From NCBI GenBank assembly GCA_030015575.1, contig JASDDO010000006.1, positions 380,764,137 through 380,828,136 of the forward strand: 64,000 nt of DNA, written 5' to 3'. Positions 13,218 to 25,000 of this stretch are shown here, one piece after another (position 1 is the first letter of the stretch; every line of letters starts with the position of its first letter). The position numbers and the translations under genes were made by a program. Below the pieces are notes generated by a model, which saw only the letters and a list, made by a program, of their open reading frames with translations, was not told the DNA's origin and did no database searches. This DNA is from Agapanthus africanus (lineage: Eukaryota > Streptophyta > Magnoliopsida > Asparagales > Amaryllidaceae).

Positions 13218-14481
13218 GTAGCACTTTCAGTTGTTTTTATTGCTGTGGGTTGCATTATTGCTGCAACTGGGGATTTTTCTTTTGACCTCTTTGGGTACTC
13301 AATGGCCCTTACCTCTGTCTTCTTCCAGGTTTTCTGCATTACTTTGGGGCTTTTGGAATACATGCATCTGATTAAGCTGTTTGCTTTTGTTATGCTGTTA
13401 TGCTTGTACTATGAAACTGATATTTTGTCGCACATGTAGACAATGTATCTGGTGCTGGTGGAGAAATCAGGTGCAGAAGAAGGGCTCTCATCAATTGAGC
13501 AAATGTTCTACACCAGTTTATTGTCGCTTCCATTTTTGCTCTTCCTCATTATAGCAACTGGGGAATTTCCGCAGTCTCTGGCTTTGTTAGTTGCAAAGGT
13601 CGGTGCTGGTACCTTTCTGACCCATCCTTCTACTTGAGTTCAATTCTTGAAATTTTAAATTATAGACTTACCAGGTACCATGTTATAATAATGAAAATGC
13701 ACCTGTGTTGTTTTCTATTCACAGTCTGTAAACTCCAGTCATTTTATATTTTTATTTGTGTCCCCGTCTGGACCAAACTTTGATTTCTGGGTCACTTACA
13801 TTTTTAAATATTGTTTATCATGTGGGGAAAGCCTTTTCCTTTTGCATCCGTATATGCATGGAACCTTGGGTAGTTATTTTTTAATAATCACTGCAAAAAA
13901 CCATTCGTGCTTGATGACATTTTGGATGCCCTAAAACCGCCTAGCTAATTTTTTTTATATTAAATAAAGAGTGTAGATATAACATACAGCAGTAGCTCTT
14001 CTTATAGGTAACCATATCCTTTCTCTTGCATTGCAGGCAAATTCCTTGACATTCTTTGTCATTCTTATTCTTTCATTGGTGATGGGCATCGCTCTTAACT
14101 TCACAATGTTCTTATGTACTATTGTCAACTCTGCTCTGACAACCACCATTGTCGGTGTTCTCAAAGGGGTTGGCTCCACTGTGAGTATAATGTTGTGTAT
14201 TGTATATCCCTCATATTAAAAATTGCAAGTTAGCCCCTTTGTATTTTCGTATGCGGTAATTTTTCCTTGCGCTTCTTTCATCTGTTTTTATTCAGATACT
14301 TGGATTTGTATTATTGGGTGGTGTTGAAGTACATGCTCTCAATGTGACTGGGTTGGTCGTCAACACAGCTGGTGGTATTTGGTATTCATATGCTAAGTAT
14401 CGGCAGAAGAAGAGAACGCCGCGCAAGGTAATATCTGATGAGGAAGCTTATCAGAAAAAGGAAGATGAACCAAATCAATAA
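13218..14481 (+). CDS. Nucleotide-sugar transporter family protein, 3' exons
   Basis: Downstream half of the transporter begun at 1542. Exons: 13218-13328 (VALSVVFIAVG to SVFFQ), 13440-13598 (TMYLVLVEKSGAEEGLSS and following), 14037-14180 (NFTMFLCTIVNSALTTTIVG region) and 14296-14481, ending at TAA 14479-14481. All introns have GT/AG borders and all exons are in phase 0, which argues for a functional gene. The residues visible from 1542 onward total roughly 330, close to the usual size of this family. The tail is hydrophilic and charged (YQKKEDEPNQ at the end), expected to face the cytosol. From memory, the closest resemblance is to the plant family annotated simply as nucleotide/sugar transporter; that assignment is knowledge-based, not computed. 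Confidence 0.93.
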
Positions 14482-15765
14482 TAATATTTTTTAAAAAAAA
14501 TATTTTTTGCTTTCCATGATATCTTTTCATCAATTACTTTAAGTTGTATAGAATGTTCCCCCTTATGTAATCAGTAACGTGAAAGGGAAAAAATTGGCAA
14601 TTACCATCATGGAGGCATCGTTGAACTCTTGATTCAGAAAAAGTTGCTAGTTTCCGGTTGCAAATAATAAAAGCTGAATAGTTGAATGAACACCTGCATT
14701 TCGGCGAGCTTCGTGTAACAGTAACTCCTTTGTCTCCTTTCTTCTGTGGCATGTGCTTAAGTAATCGAATTTTTTGTTTTTGCTAAATTGTTTCAAGGAT
14801 TCGCCAGGCGTAATTCGATGATAGCCTAGCCATTCTTGTTGTTTAAAGTGATTTGAACATGTTTCCAAATTTTCTTATATATGTAAAATTCTTTAAGTTG
14901 CTTGCCTTTATGTTTTAGCATCTTTTCTATGTATGCTTGCGATTGGCCTGCATATCAGGAAGATGTAACTGAAGTAATTCTCAGCTTGTTCACATATGTT
15001 ATAGCTTGATGAGAGAATCATGAAGTTCATTCTTTTGGATGCGCCATTCCAAAGAACTTCATCAAAATGAAGGATGGGAAGCCAAATTAGGTTTCCTACA
15101 GCTTATAGGTCTCAACTCAGAACCAACTTTTTTGGTGTTCGAGAAACCAGAAAAAGAAGCTGAAGGCTCTTTTGCTATGCTAGGAGTGATTTAGTATATT
15201 CTCTCTTTGACAGCCACATTAAAAAAAAACATTGTAGCATTTATCCCCAAAATTTGAAATCTAGAGTTTCTGCTTGCTTTGAATGTATTTTTCATCTTTA
15301 TGTTTGCATGTTGGTTTTTGAATATTTTTTTTCCATTGAAACACATCGAATTAGAGAGATTGAAACACCATGATCAATATCTATCCTCAATCTGAGGTTG
15401 AAGATGAAGATTTGAAGGCAATTTGGACATTAAAATAGCCTTGAACAGACATTAGAGAATATTTTGATATAACAGTAACTCTAGGGACAAATTGGAGAAC
15501 TCAAATATAGAGCGTGAAATGTAGAATTTCAAAGTCTTAGGGGTGAAATATAGAAATAACTAAGTTTTGGAGGCCATAAAGAAAAAATCCAATTATAAAT
15601 AATCAATCATCTATGGAATTAGTCAGGTTTTGAAATTTTGATCAAAAATGTAATAATTATCTGAGCTAGATTCTTGGAAAAAAGATTCAATGTTTGGAAG
15701 GAACTTAAGAGGTGCCAAACAAATTTCCTTTTCTTTTTAACATTCATTAATTGTTCGGTGTTCTT
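14482..15765. other. 3' UTR and intergenic spacer
   Basis: Begins with the 3' untranslated region of the transporter. No further exon, RNA gene or repeat is apparent. The last nine bases before the MULE (15766-15774) are its target duplication. Confidence 0.5.
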
Positions 15766-15774
15766 TATTTCTTT

Positions 15775-16620
15775 GGTTTTTTTTTGAAATAATAGGAATT
15801 AAAAAATTAATTATTAAAATAGGAGGATTAGATTTAAATTTATAAGAATAGGGCAGTTTCGTCCCCACCCCCCGACCCCACCTCCACCCCCAGTCAGAAT
15901 AGGGGACGGTTTCGCCCCCACCCCCCGACCCCACCTCCACCCCCAGTCAGAATAGGGGGCGGGTTCCGCCCCCTATACAATTGTATAGAGGGCGGGTTCT
16001 GGACCCGCCCTCCATACAATTGTATAGAGGGGGAGGGGTTTTTTTTTCCAGAACCCGCCCTCCATAGAGGGGGGGGGGGGGAGTTCCCAGAACCCGCCCT
16101 CCATACAATTGTATAGGGGACCGGGGGGGGGGGGGGGGAGTTCCCAGAACCCGCCCTCCATACAATTGTATAGGGGACGGGTTCTAGGAACCCGTCTCTA
16201 TTTAATTATATTAATTATATAATATTAATTATATAATTATATAATTATAATTATAATTATATAATTATAAATATAATTTTAATTATATAATTATGATTAT
16301 GATTATGATTATGATTATGATTATAATTATAATTATTTTAATTTTTTTTAAAAGATAAATAAAAGTAAAAAATATTTGAATAAAATAATTAAATTTTATT
16401 ATATCACTGTTTTTTACAGAATGAATCCGTCAAAATTTACAATACAAAAAAATCCTATCCGATTTCTATATCGACGGTTAAATTTATAATATCAAAATGA
16501 ATCCGTCAAATTTACAATATAAAAAAATCCTATCTGTTTGTAAAATGTAAATTCTATATCGACGGTCAAATTTATAATAACAAAATGAATCCGTCAAATT
16601 TATAATACAAAAAAATCTGC
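15775..16620 (+). repeat. Left terminal inverted repeat of the MULE
   Basis: Pairs with 23380-23871 in inverse orientation. Shared blocks include the GAATCCGTCAAATTTAC motif and the AT-rich TAATTATA tract. It is longer than the right arm because GGGCGGGTTC...GACCCGCCC palindromes and the palindrome ATACAATTGTAT are multiplied (about 15950-16195), with G homopolymers near 16070 and 16125. An ATT/ATG-type simple repeat lies at about 16200-16335. Three copies of a CGACGGT(C/T)AAATTTATAAT unit close the arm. Confidence 0.8.
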
Positions 16621-16632
16621 TTTGTGCACTTG

Positions 16633-19301
16633 TCACGATCCTGAAGGTGCCGTCCCTGATGACTGTCCTGGACATCTGGTCCTATAATGGCCTGGTTGTT
16701 TGCATAGGCTACATCTGGCGTGCCTTTGCTGAGAATCAGCATCCATTGTCATTCGATCTCGACACACCTTAGGTCTTCCGGGCCTTATATTTTTTTCCGG
16801 CGGTAATACAGTCGGTGTTTGTCTGTTGGCAGTATAATAGTGCCAATAGCGACTGTCCGGTATAGGATGAAATTTTGGATCGTATGCGCCTTGGTAATTG
16901 GAAACTGTATAGTAATGAGAAGCAAAATTGTAATGTGAATTATGCATGCTGCTCGCAGCAGCAATTGCGTGGGCATAAGGTAAATGTTGTTGCTGGAAAA
17001 GACCGCATGTACACGAAGAGAGCCCTTCGTCTTTAAAGTTCACGGTATATTGATTCCCATTACTGCCCGTTACTTGAAATTCCGCCGTGTCAAACCTTTC
17101 GGATCTGTAGTATTGTGCTCTGCGCTCTCTTTTCCGAAATATATCTTCGTAATACGCGGTGAGCGGAGTCTCCATCGCCAAGGACTTTTCTCTTCTGTGC
17201 ACAAAATAAGTATTCATCCGGAAAAATGTTCGAACAATCAACTCCTGTATCGGTAAGCCTCTAACGCCTTTAAGGACCCCGTTGAAGCTTTCAGACATAT
17301 TAGTCGTCATTAGTAGATATCTGCACCCATCATCATGTGCTTGTGACCATATGCGTACTGGATACTCATCTAACCACGCTTTTGTGGCTTGACTCATCTC
17401 TCCAATTCTCGTCATGTATATGTCGTGAACATTAGGGTCAGGCGTTTCACCGGCTTTGTACATAAGCTTATGTAGATCCGAATTTTTTAATTTTCGATCA
17501 AAATTTTGCCTGAAGTGCCGTAGGCAAAACCTATGTGGGGTCGTCGGAAATACAGATCTCATTGCAGCTAGTATTCCCAGATGTGTATCAGATATGATGC
17601 ATAAATCTGTTTTATCAATAACAGATAGGATATTTTTGAGTTGACGGAAAAACTATGACCAGGATGATGTATTTTCACTCTCGACAATAGAAAATCCCAA
17701 CGGAAATATACCGTTATTAGCATCAACACCTGTAGCAATTAACATGCAGCCTCTGTACTTACCGTATAAATACGTACCATCAACGCACAATACCGGCCGA
17801 CAGTGTGTGAAACCAGCCGCACATGGACCAAAGCACCAGAAAATTCTTTGAAACCTGACAGAGCCTTCGACCTCTGTTTCTGTGGTTTTTAATCGGTATA
17901 CGGTCCCCGGATTTGATGCTTTCATGGCTTCCATAAAAGGGATTGGTGAGTTGTACGAGCTTTCCCAGTCCCCAAATATCTTGCATAAAGCCTTTCTACG
18001 AGCATCCCATGCCTTCACATACGAAATCTGAATTTTATGCTCTCCGCTAACCAAGAGCCGTATCTTTCGGGGAGTCATCGCCACATCTGTATGGATTAGT
18101 GACATGATTAGCGAGCAAATGTAAGATGAAGTGCAATTCCGGTGATCTTGTAACATAATAGAATTGATACAAGTATGTTCTTGGTTGTATTTCGTGACCT
18201 TCCAAGCGTTGGCTCTTTTGGAACAACATGCATGCAATCTCCACTTACATTCAGGAGCTTTCGTACATACCACCGTATAGTACGTCTTATTTGACTCTTC
18301 GGTTTTAAATGTAACGTTTTGCTGAATAGACCACGACTTCAGCTTACAAATAAGATCTCCTTTTTCCTGAAACAAATTCCCGACACTGACGCAATCTTCG
18401 CTTGCTGCTGTCGCTTCCAAATAGGGTGCCGTATTTACTTCTGCCACGGCTAAGTCTACCCAACTATCATCTTCCAGTGGATCGAGGCCGGGATCTTCTA
18501 GTTCGACAAAATCATTATTCGCAACCATACCATCAAAGAATGCTACCTCATTCAATCCAGCGGTATATTCCACGCTATCCTCCCCCTGATGACCTTCACC
18601 GATTTCATCATCATCACTGCCACACATATCAATGTCACCCGTAGCAACATAAGGCTCGGGTGCAATATATGATGGTTGTGGTCGGTGTAATGTGGATGGT
18701 TCGGGGTGAGAAGACCGGAAAGAAGTGGACGGACATGCTTGGAATGCGCTACTTGGATCGTGTTGGAATGATGCGGAGGTGTGGGAAAATCTGCGTTTAG
18801 TATATAAATTGTTATTATAATATTATTTCTTAATATTTTCGTAAATAAATCATCACTTGTTTCAGATTTATTTACTTGTGGAAGGTTGTGTATGGTAATC
18901 CTTGTTGTTCTTCTGGGATGCATGTAACTGCAGCAGTCGACTGGGAGAACCTGGATTTATGAATTTATAAAATGTTTGAATATTAGTATCTTGGTATTAC
19001 TAAAATGTTTGAATATGGATTTATAAAATGTTTACCCATGAGTTTGAAGGTTTGAATAATATTGTGTATAGTCATATCCACCGAGACTGACGGTATCATC
19101 GTTAACCATGTGATCGTACCCCCAGGAACTATCTCCAGCATTACCATCAAAGTTACCCGTTGGAGGGACATCTGACACTTCCAATTGCTCCTTCTGAACC
19201 AAAAGTTCAAAAGAATGCTGGGTGTTTGACAGACCGAAATCTATCATCGAAGATATTGATGCATCGTTTATAATTTCAACCAATGCATTTCCACTAAACA
19301 T
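16633..19301 (-). pseudogene. MULE transposase (MuDR family), one internal stop
   Basis: Three exons: 19301-19036, 18950-18876 and 18790-16633. With GT/AG borders they total 2499 nt, an exact multiple of three, giving 832 codons plus stop. Domains: acidic N-terminus, MuDR DNA-binding region (about 250-325), MULE transposase core with D451 (CVDGTYLYGKYRG), D515 (IISDTHLGI) and E614 (SESFNGV), a SWIM finger (C707, C709, H721) and a CCHC knuckle (C807, C810, H815, C820). Codon 493 is TAG (17655-17653) in the SSWS-FF context, where the family has Trp. The third SWIM ligand, normally Cys in LPC-H, is Tyr719. Both changes are single G-to-A steps on the coding strand. Otherwise intact, so decay is recent; it could still be functional only with readthrough. 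Confidence 0.93.
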
Positions 19302-20804
19302 AGGCCATATACAACTTAACTTAACCCTAATTTCACGGGGAAAAGTATTTCGTGATTCTGAACACTTTATTCTCTAGTTCATTGAAAGTCGTTGATAGTT
19401 CTAATCGCATGATTCTCGCGGACCCGCCTATATACTCGGGACCTTACGCACTTGTGATAATCCGGCCATCGTATTTACATACAACAAATAAACTTGAACT
19501 TCTCATAATCTGCATCAAACAATATCAAGCCAGATTTGCGCAAAGAAGAAACTTGCAATAAGTTTGCGTTGATATACTTCAAATAAGCAGGATAAATTTA
19601 CGATTAAATGAAATAGTTGAAAGAGAGATGGACTGGCTCTAACACCGAAAGTAAGTCCCAACGACGTAAAAGGAAAGACGTAAAAATTTTAAAAAAGTAT
19701 CAATTGTGTGTTTTTGGGTATGAAATTAAAACATGCATGTGTCTTGTCTTGAATATGGAAGGACGTTAAATTTTAATTTATATTACTTTTTTTTTGCAGA
19801 AGTAAATTGAATATCAAAGATTGTTCTGGAAGAAAAGGAATCATAAAACAAATACTTTGTGAACTAATTATTGAACTAATACTTTGTCTAGATTTGTGAA
19901 CTAATCATAAAACAAATAATTGGGAAGATGCTAGAAAAGATTGACTTACCTCCAATACTTTGTGAACTGTTTCGTCTTGATCCTATCCAGCAACTCCTCC
20001 TTTCAGACTATGGTACTGAACTTGACCTTCTTCTTAAACTCCATACTTACACAAAATTGATAGCGGAGAAAAACTGATAGAGCGTAAATGGATAGTGAGT
20101 TGTATAGATAGCGGAGAAAAATTGATAGAGCGTAAATGGATAGTGAGTTGTATAGAAGTGAGCTATTTATAGGATATGAGGGCGGGCTAATTATTGAAGA
20201 GGGCGGGTTCAATAACCCACCCTCTTCCTTCTGCACAGGACAACAACCAGACACACAGACACGATGGGACAACACAGACCCGATGGCACAACAGACACAC
20301 AGACACGATGGGACAAGTGACACATATAATTATTGAAGAGGGCGGGTTTTAATAACCCGCCCTCTTCCTTCTGACAAACGAAAAGTGTCCTTCTGACAAT
20401 CCAACTTTTGATAGGACAAAAAAAATGATGTGACATATCATATAATTATTAAAGAGGGCGGGATCTAATAACCCGCCCTCTTTAATAACACAACAGACAA
20501 CACATTTTTTAAAAAATATATAAAACTAAACTGATTTGACATCACATTTTAAAAAAAATATATAAAAACTAAAACCATTGAAGAGGGCGGGTTATTAGAA
20601 CTCGCCCTCTTCCTTTGGGAACAGACAAAACTAAACTGATTTGACACCACAAACATAATTATTGAAGAGGACGGGTTACTGATTTGACAAACAATACTGT
20701 ATCGTTAAAGAGGGCGGGTTCCTGAAAGCCGCCCTCCTTTCCCTATAAAACCCAACCCCTTCGTCAAATTAACTCCATCTCTTCTCATATTTAAAATCGT
20801 CTCA
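19302..20804. promoter_or_regulatory. Divergent inter-gene region with GGGCGGGTT palindromes
   Basis: Spacer between the start of the transposase and the start of the PMD gene, so it probably holds both promoters. From about 20178 to 20740 it contains at least five imperfect hairpins of the form GAGGGCGGGTT, 4-7 bases, AACCCGCCCTC (near 20197, 20337, 20452, 20582 and 20704), plus half-copies. The same core occurs in both terminal repeats of the element. Between the hairpins is a CACAGACACGATGGGACAA-type direct repeat (about 20253-20320). No gene is seen in 19302-20150. Confidence 0.6.
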
Positions 20805-23358
20805 ATGGAGAATCAACCATTCGACAAATCTCTGCTCGTTCATCAAAATGAACACAGATCTTTTAATATATTACACGGAGAGAAAATATTCTAAACTTAG
20901 TAATTTTTTTTAATTACCCCTTTCTTTTAATTCTAATAGTTGAAAATAACATTATTTAATTTTGCAGGATGGAGATAATCTCACCGTCGTCACCCATAGT
21001 TCAGACAAATGGATAGTTACCGACCAACGAATCACCCAGCGGTTTCGACGGGCCGGATTTTATGAAGGTTCATTGCTTCGTCATATCCAAATCGACCACG
21101 CCCTCGTTACCTCTCTAGTTGAGCGCTGGAGAAAAGAGACCCACACTTTTCATCTAAGATGGGGTGAGGCCACTATCACACTCCAAGATATTGGCCTCTT
21201 ACTCGGTTTACGGGTCAATGGGCTTAGATTAGTCGGAGGAAAAATTGTTGGTCCAGATACCGACCACCCATACTGGGATACATATGCCGAGTCTGTTCTC
21301 GGACAGGTAAAAAATTTCATTTTGATTCCCCTCTTTAGTGTACCTATTGCATGTTGTACATTATTTCTATATTTAATATTTCACAAAAAATGCTAATATG
21401 AGGCACCAGGAGGCTACAGTAAGGGGTATAAGATCAGTTTAAACTGGCTAAAAGATACATTTAGTAATATCCCTGATGAAGCCACCGATGAAGTCTTGGA
21501 TAGATATGCACGTGCCTACATTCTGTACATGATCGGTTCTTGGTTGGTGCCGGACCAATCGGCAACGCATGTCCATCCGTTATACTTTGGCTTCCTTACG
21601 GATTTTGATGTGTGTGGCCAATATGCTTGGGGAGCAGGGGTCCTGGCCTTTCTTTATAAGGAACTCGATAAGGCATGTGCTCCAACGAAGAATAAAATTT
21701 GTGGATGCATTACATTACTTCTGGTAAATTCCTTATTTTCACAGCTAGAAATTTGCAAAATTGTAATATTGGTTTTCTCTCTTATCATCTGAAACTTTAT
21801 TTATAGATCTGGTCATGAGAGCATATGTATATAGGAAGACCGGATTGAGTTAAAATAACTGGCTTGGATACCCTTGGAAAGCCGCTCGGCTGTTGGTGGA
21901 ATGGGAAGAAAGCGTATAAGGCTCCTCGTCGAGTACTTAAGTACTATAGAGATGAGTTGGATCGCATGGAGGCGACTCAGGTAACCATAACTTAGGTAAT
22001 TAAGTTTGTTTTAAAATTTTGAAATACCTTCATCACAATTTTTGTACTATATTATTTGCGCAGTTCATGTGGACGCCTTATACACCAGATCGTCTGCAGA
22101 GATTACCCGGTATCTGTATCGAAGGAGAGCCGGTTTGGCGGGCTCCATGCCCACTCCTCTGCATTAATGTCATTGTCATGCACCTCCCGGACCGGGTGTT
22201 GCGACGGTTTGATAGATCGCAACATATTCCTGTCCCGTCGCCTTCAACTATGACAATAGAGGGAGACATGTGAGGAGGAAAGGCGGAGCGTGATTGGAGG
22301 GAGCATCATCATCAATATTTGCTGAGATGGGAGGATATGCAGCATAATATTGCCTTACAGCAAATAGATGACTAAACAGCCACCGACGCTACCAAAGCAT
22401 ATCTACAGTGGTATAAGCGTGTCATCATAAGATATCTTTCTGCTCCCCCTAATAACTTCCCAAACATCTCGCGGTACGAGCCTAGAGGCCACGTGGAACG
22501 AGATTTGGTAAGTTGAATTTTTTATATTATATTACTTTTTAACATCCGGCGGTACGAGTCAATACTTATTTCTTATTTCTAATGTAACGACAGGCTCGTG
22601 GGTTGCATCTCGTACAATCAATGGTGTAGGAACCATACCCGACTGATGCTGGTCCGGCAACTCAGGCTCTATTTTCAAGTGCAGACCAATTAATTGGTGG
22701 TGTATTCGGTTCATATAATATTTCTCAATATTTATCGCCGGCACCAGAGCAGCAGTATCAGCCGGCACCGGAGCCGCAGTATGAACCGGCACCAGAGCCG
22801 CAGCATGAGCCGGCACCAAAGCCGCAGCATCACGGAGATCCAGCACAGCAGGATCAGTGGTTTAGATCACCATACCGTCAGCAGCAACCCTGGCATACCG
22901 GACAAGTGCAACAACACCAGTTTTGGGGGTCAGGTTTTGCAGAACGGCCGTCTTAGGGGTTAGGTTTTGCGCAACAACATCAATCTTGGGGGACAGGATT
23001 TGCGCAGCCATGGGGCCAAGGTTTTGTGCAACAGCAGCCACATGAAACCGGGACAGATTCTTCGCTACAACTGCCCAGTTGGGACTCGGATTTATCGTCC
23101 TACATGCAGTTGTTGGGAGGCAGCACATATCCGACACCTGTCCCACATTCAGGTTCAGGATTTGCGGAACAACAGCCTGTCCAAGACGCTGCTGAAGACG
23201 AAGCTGAAGCCGAAACCGAACCCGAAGCAGAAGAGCAGACGCCGCCGCCGCCTCCATCTACCCAAGAAACGGGTGGGTCCTCCAGTCATCCCAGGAGGCA
23301 TAGGCTTATGTCAAGCCTCCTCGGATTTCATAAGGGAAAGAGAAAAGGAAAACGATAG
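20805..23358 (+). pseudogene. Plant mobile domain (PMD / aminotransferase-like) gene carried by the MULE
   Basis: PMD proteins are a plant-specific family with host members (MAIN/MAIL type) and many transposon-borne copies; their biochemical role is not settled. Probable exons: 20805 to about 20900 (start MENQPFDKSLL), 20968-21306, about 21412-21723, 21807-21980, 22064-22507 and 22594-23358. The diagnostic core is FHLRWGEATITLQDIGLLLG, then RYARAYILYMIGSWLVPD and LYFGFLTDFDVCGQYAWG. The tail has PAPEPQ repeats, WGxGFAQ repeats, an acidic run and a basic end (GKRKGKR, possible nuclear signal). Several in-frame stops are visible (exon 4 twice, exon 5 twice, exon 6 twice), some readable as TGG or CGA changed by transition. 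The first exon boundary and the acceptor near 21412 do not resolve cleanly. Confidence 0.85.
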
Positions 23359-23379
23359 TTATTTACATTTTACAAACAG

Positions 23380-23871
23380 ATAGGATTTTTTTATATTGTA
23401 AATTTGACGGATTCATTTTGATATTATAAATTTGACCGTCGATATAGAAATCGGATAGGATTTTTTTGTATTGTAAATTTTGACGGATTCATTCTGTAAA
23501 AAACATTGATATAATAAAATTTAATTATTTTATTCAAATATTTTTTACTTTTATTTATTTTTAAATTTTTTTAAAAATATTTATAATTATAATCATAATC
23601 ATAATTATAATCATAATCATAATTATATAATTAAAATTATATAATTATATAATTAATATTATATAATTAATATAATTAAATAGGGGCGGGTTCCTAGAAC
23701 CCGCCCCCAATACAATTGTATAGGGGGCGGGTTTTAGGAACCTGCCCCCTATTCTGACTTGGGGGTGGGGGTCGGGGGTGGGGGCGAAACCGCCCTATTT
23801 TTATAATTTAAATATAATACCCCTATTTTAATAATTAATTTTTTAATTCCTATTATTTCAAAAAAAAACCC
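23380..23871 (-). repeat. Right terminal inverted repeat of the MULE
   Basis: Inverse of the left arm. It carries one GGGCGGGTTCCTAGAACCCGCCC palindrome type (near 23684), one ATACAATTGTAT palindrome (near 23711) and a second GGGCGGGTTTTAGGAACCTGCCCC copy, then the AT-rich end. It starts only about 20 bp after the PMD stop codon, so the PMD transcript must end inside the repeat. Confidence 0.8.
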
Positions 23872-23880
23872 TATTTCTTT

Positions 23881-24195
23881 CTTCAATTGGTATGAGCCAT
23901 GAGAGGATTGGAGAGGGGTGTAGATTCTTCTGGGATTTCTCAGATTGATGCGGCAAAGATGTTTGGATCCAAGATGAGAGTTGATGCTGAGATGGATAGA
24001 ACTGTGAGGTAAAGTCTTTAAACTCACTCTTGACTCTCTTTTACTTTTGCTATTTTTATGGATCCCCACATATCAAAGTTTTGATTTTTATGTGTTTTTT
24101 GGATTCAGAGCTAGAAACTATATAAACCCATGATTCCCATTTGAGTGTGATTAGTGTATCCACTGTTATTTGGTAACATTTGCTCAAATTTTTAG
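23881..24195 (+). other. Host-like segment with a possible first exon
   Basis: Sits between the MULE and a Gypsy LTR. An ATG near 23899 opens a frame of about 37 codons (MRGLERGVDSSGISQIDAAK onward) ending in AG followed by GTAAAG at about 24009, a plausible splice donor. The frame is not recognised. If real, it is the first exon of a gene cut by the Gypsy insertion. It could equally be chance. Confidence 0.3.
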
Positions 24196-24937
24196 TGATG
24201 ATGCTCTATATTGGCGATCTTCCAGATCAGGACACGTGGCAGATGACATGTTCCAGAACTCAGAAGAAATGGTCCATAGGGGCCGACCAGGCCACCCCTG
24301 TATTCGACCTGCAAGTACAAGCTGGCTCTCCTCAGGACCCCCAGCAAATTGGCCTCCTCGGCCTGTGGCAGCTCGCCCCGAGCTGCCACAGAACCAAGAT
24401 TCCTCGGCCCTCCCGCTCGTTCCCGAGCTTCCCTGCCGAGGCCATCTTACTCGGTCCCTCCGACCGACCAACTCCACTACTCACAGGCGTAACCGCCGCT
24501 CCGCAAATCTCGCTAAGCGCAGATTCTCCGCCGGCAACATCCTACGTTCCACGCCATCACGATCCCCATTAATGGGCGATCCGCTCGTTACGCGGGCGTG
24601 ACGTCGGGACCGTAACTGCTGGCGAGATTCTCGCGCCTGCTGCTGCGTGCTGCCGCCACTATATAAACCCCCATCACAGAGGGGTCAAGTAAGCTTTTTT
24701 CACCCCACTTAGCCGTTACTCTGCTCGGATCTTGTGCTAACTTGATCGTCGGAGGGTCCTACGTGGTACCAAACCACCCCGGGACTTCCTTGCAGGTACT
24801 CGACGCGAACTCCTCAAACCACCAATCTCCTCAAAACCCGTTGAGACCCACACGCAACAGGAGATCACCTCTAAAATCCACCGGGAGATCGACGGAAGAC
24901 AACATCTGACGGAGACCCGAAAAGGACCTTTATTAGT
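24196..24937 (+). repeat. 5' LTR of a Tat-type Gypsy element (borders approximate)
   Basis: The segment before the primer site has LTR character: GC-rich U3, a TATATAAA box at 24660-24667 and a polyadenylation-like leader. TGATGATG at 24196 is the likely start; the end is placed only by the primer site. No second LTR copy is in the window, so the limits are inferred. Confidence 0.55.
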
Positions 24938-24955
24938 TGGCGCCGTCTGTGGGAA
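24938..24955 (+). promoter_or_regulatory. Gypsy primer-binding site
   Basis: TGGCGCCGTCTGTGGGAA, the primer-site consensus commonly seen in plant Tat-like Gypsy elements, 63 bp before the gag ATG. The tRNA is probably Asp-like; this is inference. Confidence 0.75.
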
Positions 24956-25000
24956 ACTAAACTCCACAAAAAAAAAGTTGGCCTTCCGATCTCCATCCAC

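Larger units (their letters stand above)
15775..23871. mobile_element. Mutator-like element (MULE) carrying transposase and PMD gene
   Basis: Both ends carry the same inverted sequence: G2-3, T9, then GAAATAATAGGAATT, at 15775 and, reversed, at 23871. An exact 9-bp target duplication TATTTCTTT (15766-15774 and 23872-23880) defines the ends; nine bp is the Mutator hallmark. Long terminal inverted repeats enclose two divergent genes: a MuDR-type transposase on the minus strand and a PMD-family gene on the plus strand. Both genes now contain stop codons, so the copy is not autonomous today. Confidence 0.95.

Noticed and set aside
15947..16165. Minus-strand frame with GGRVLGTPPPPP-like repeats
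   Set aside because: Translation of the G-rich palindromic repeats of the MULE terminus, interrupted by homopolymers; not a protein.
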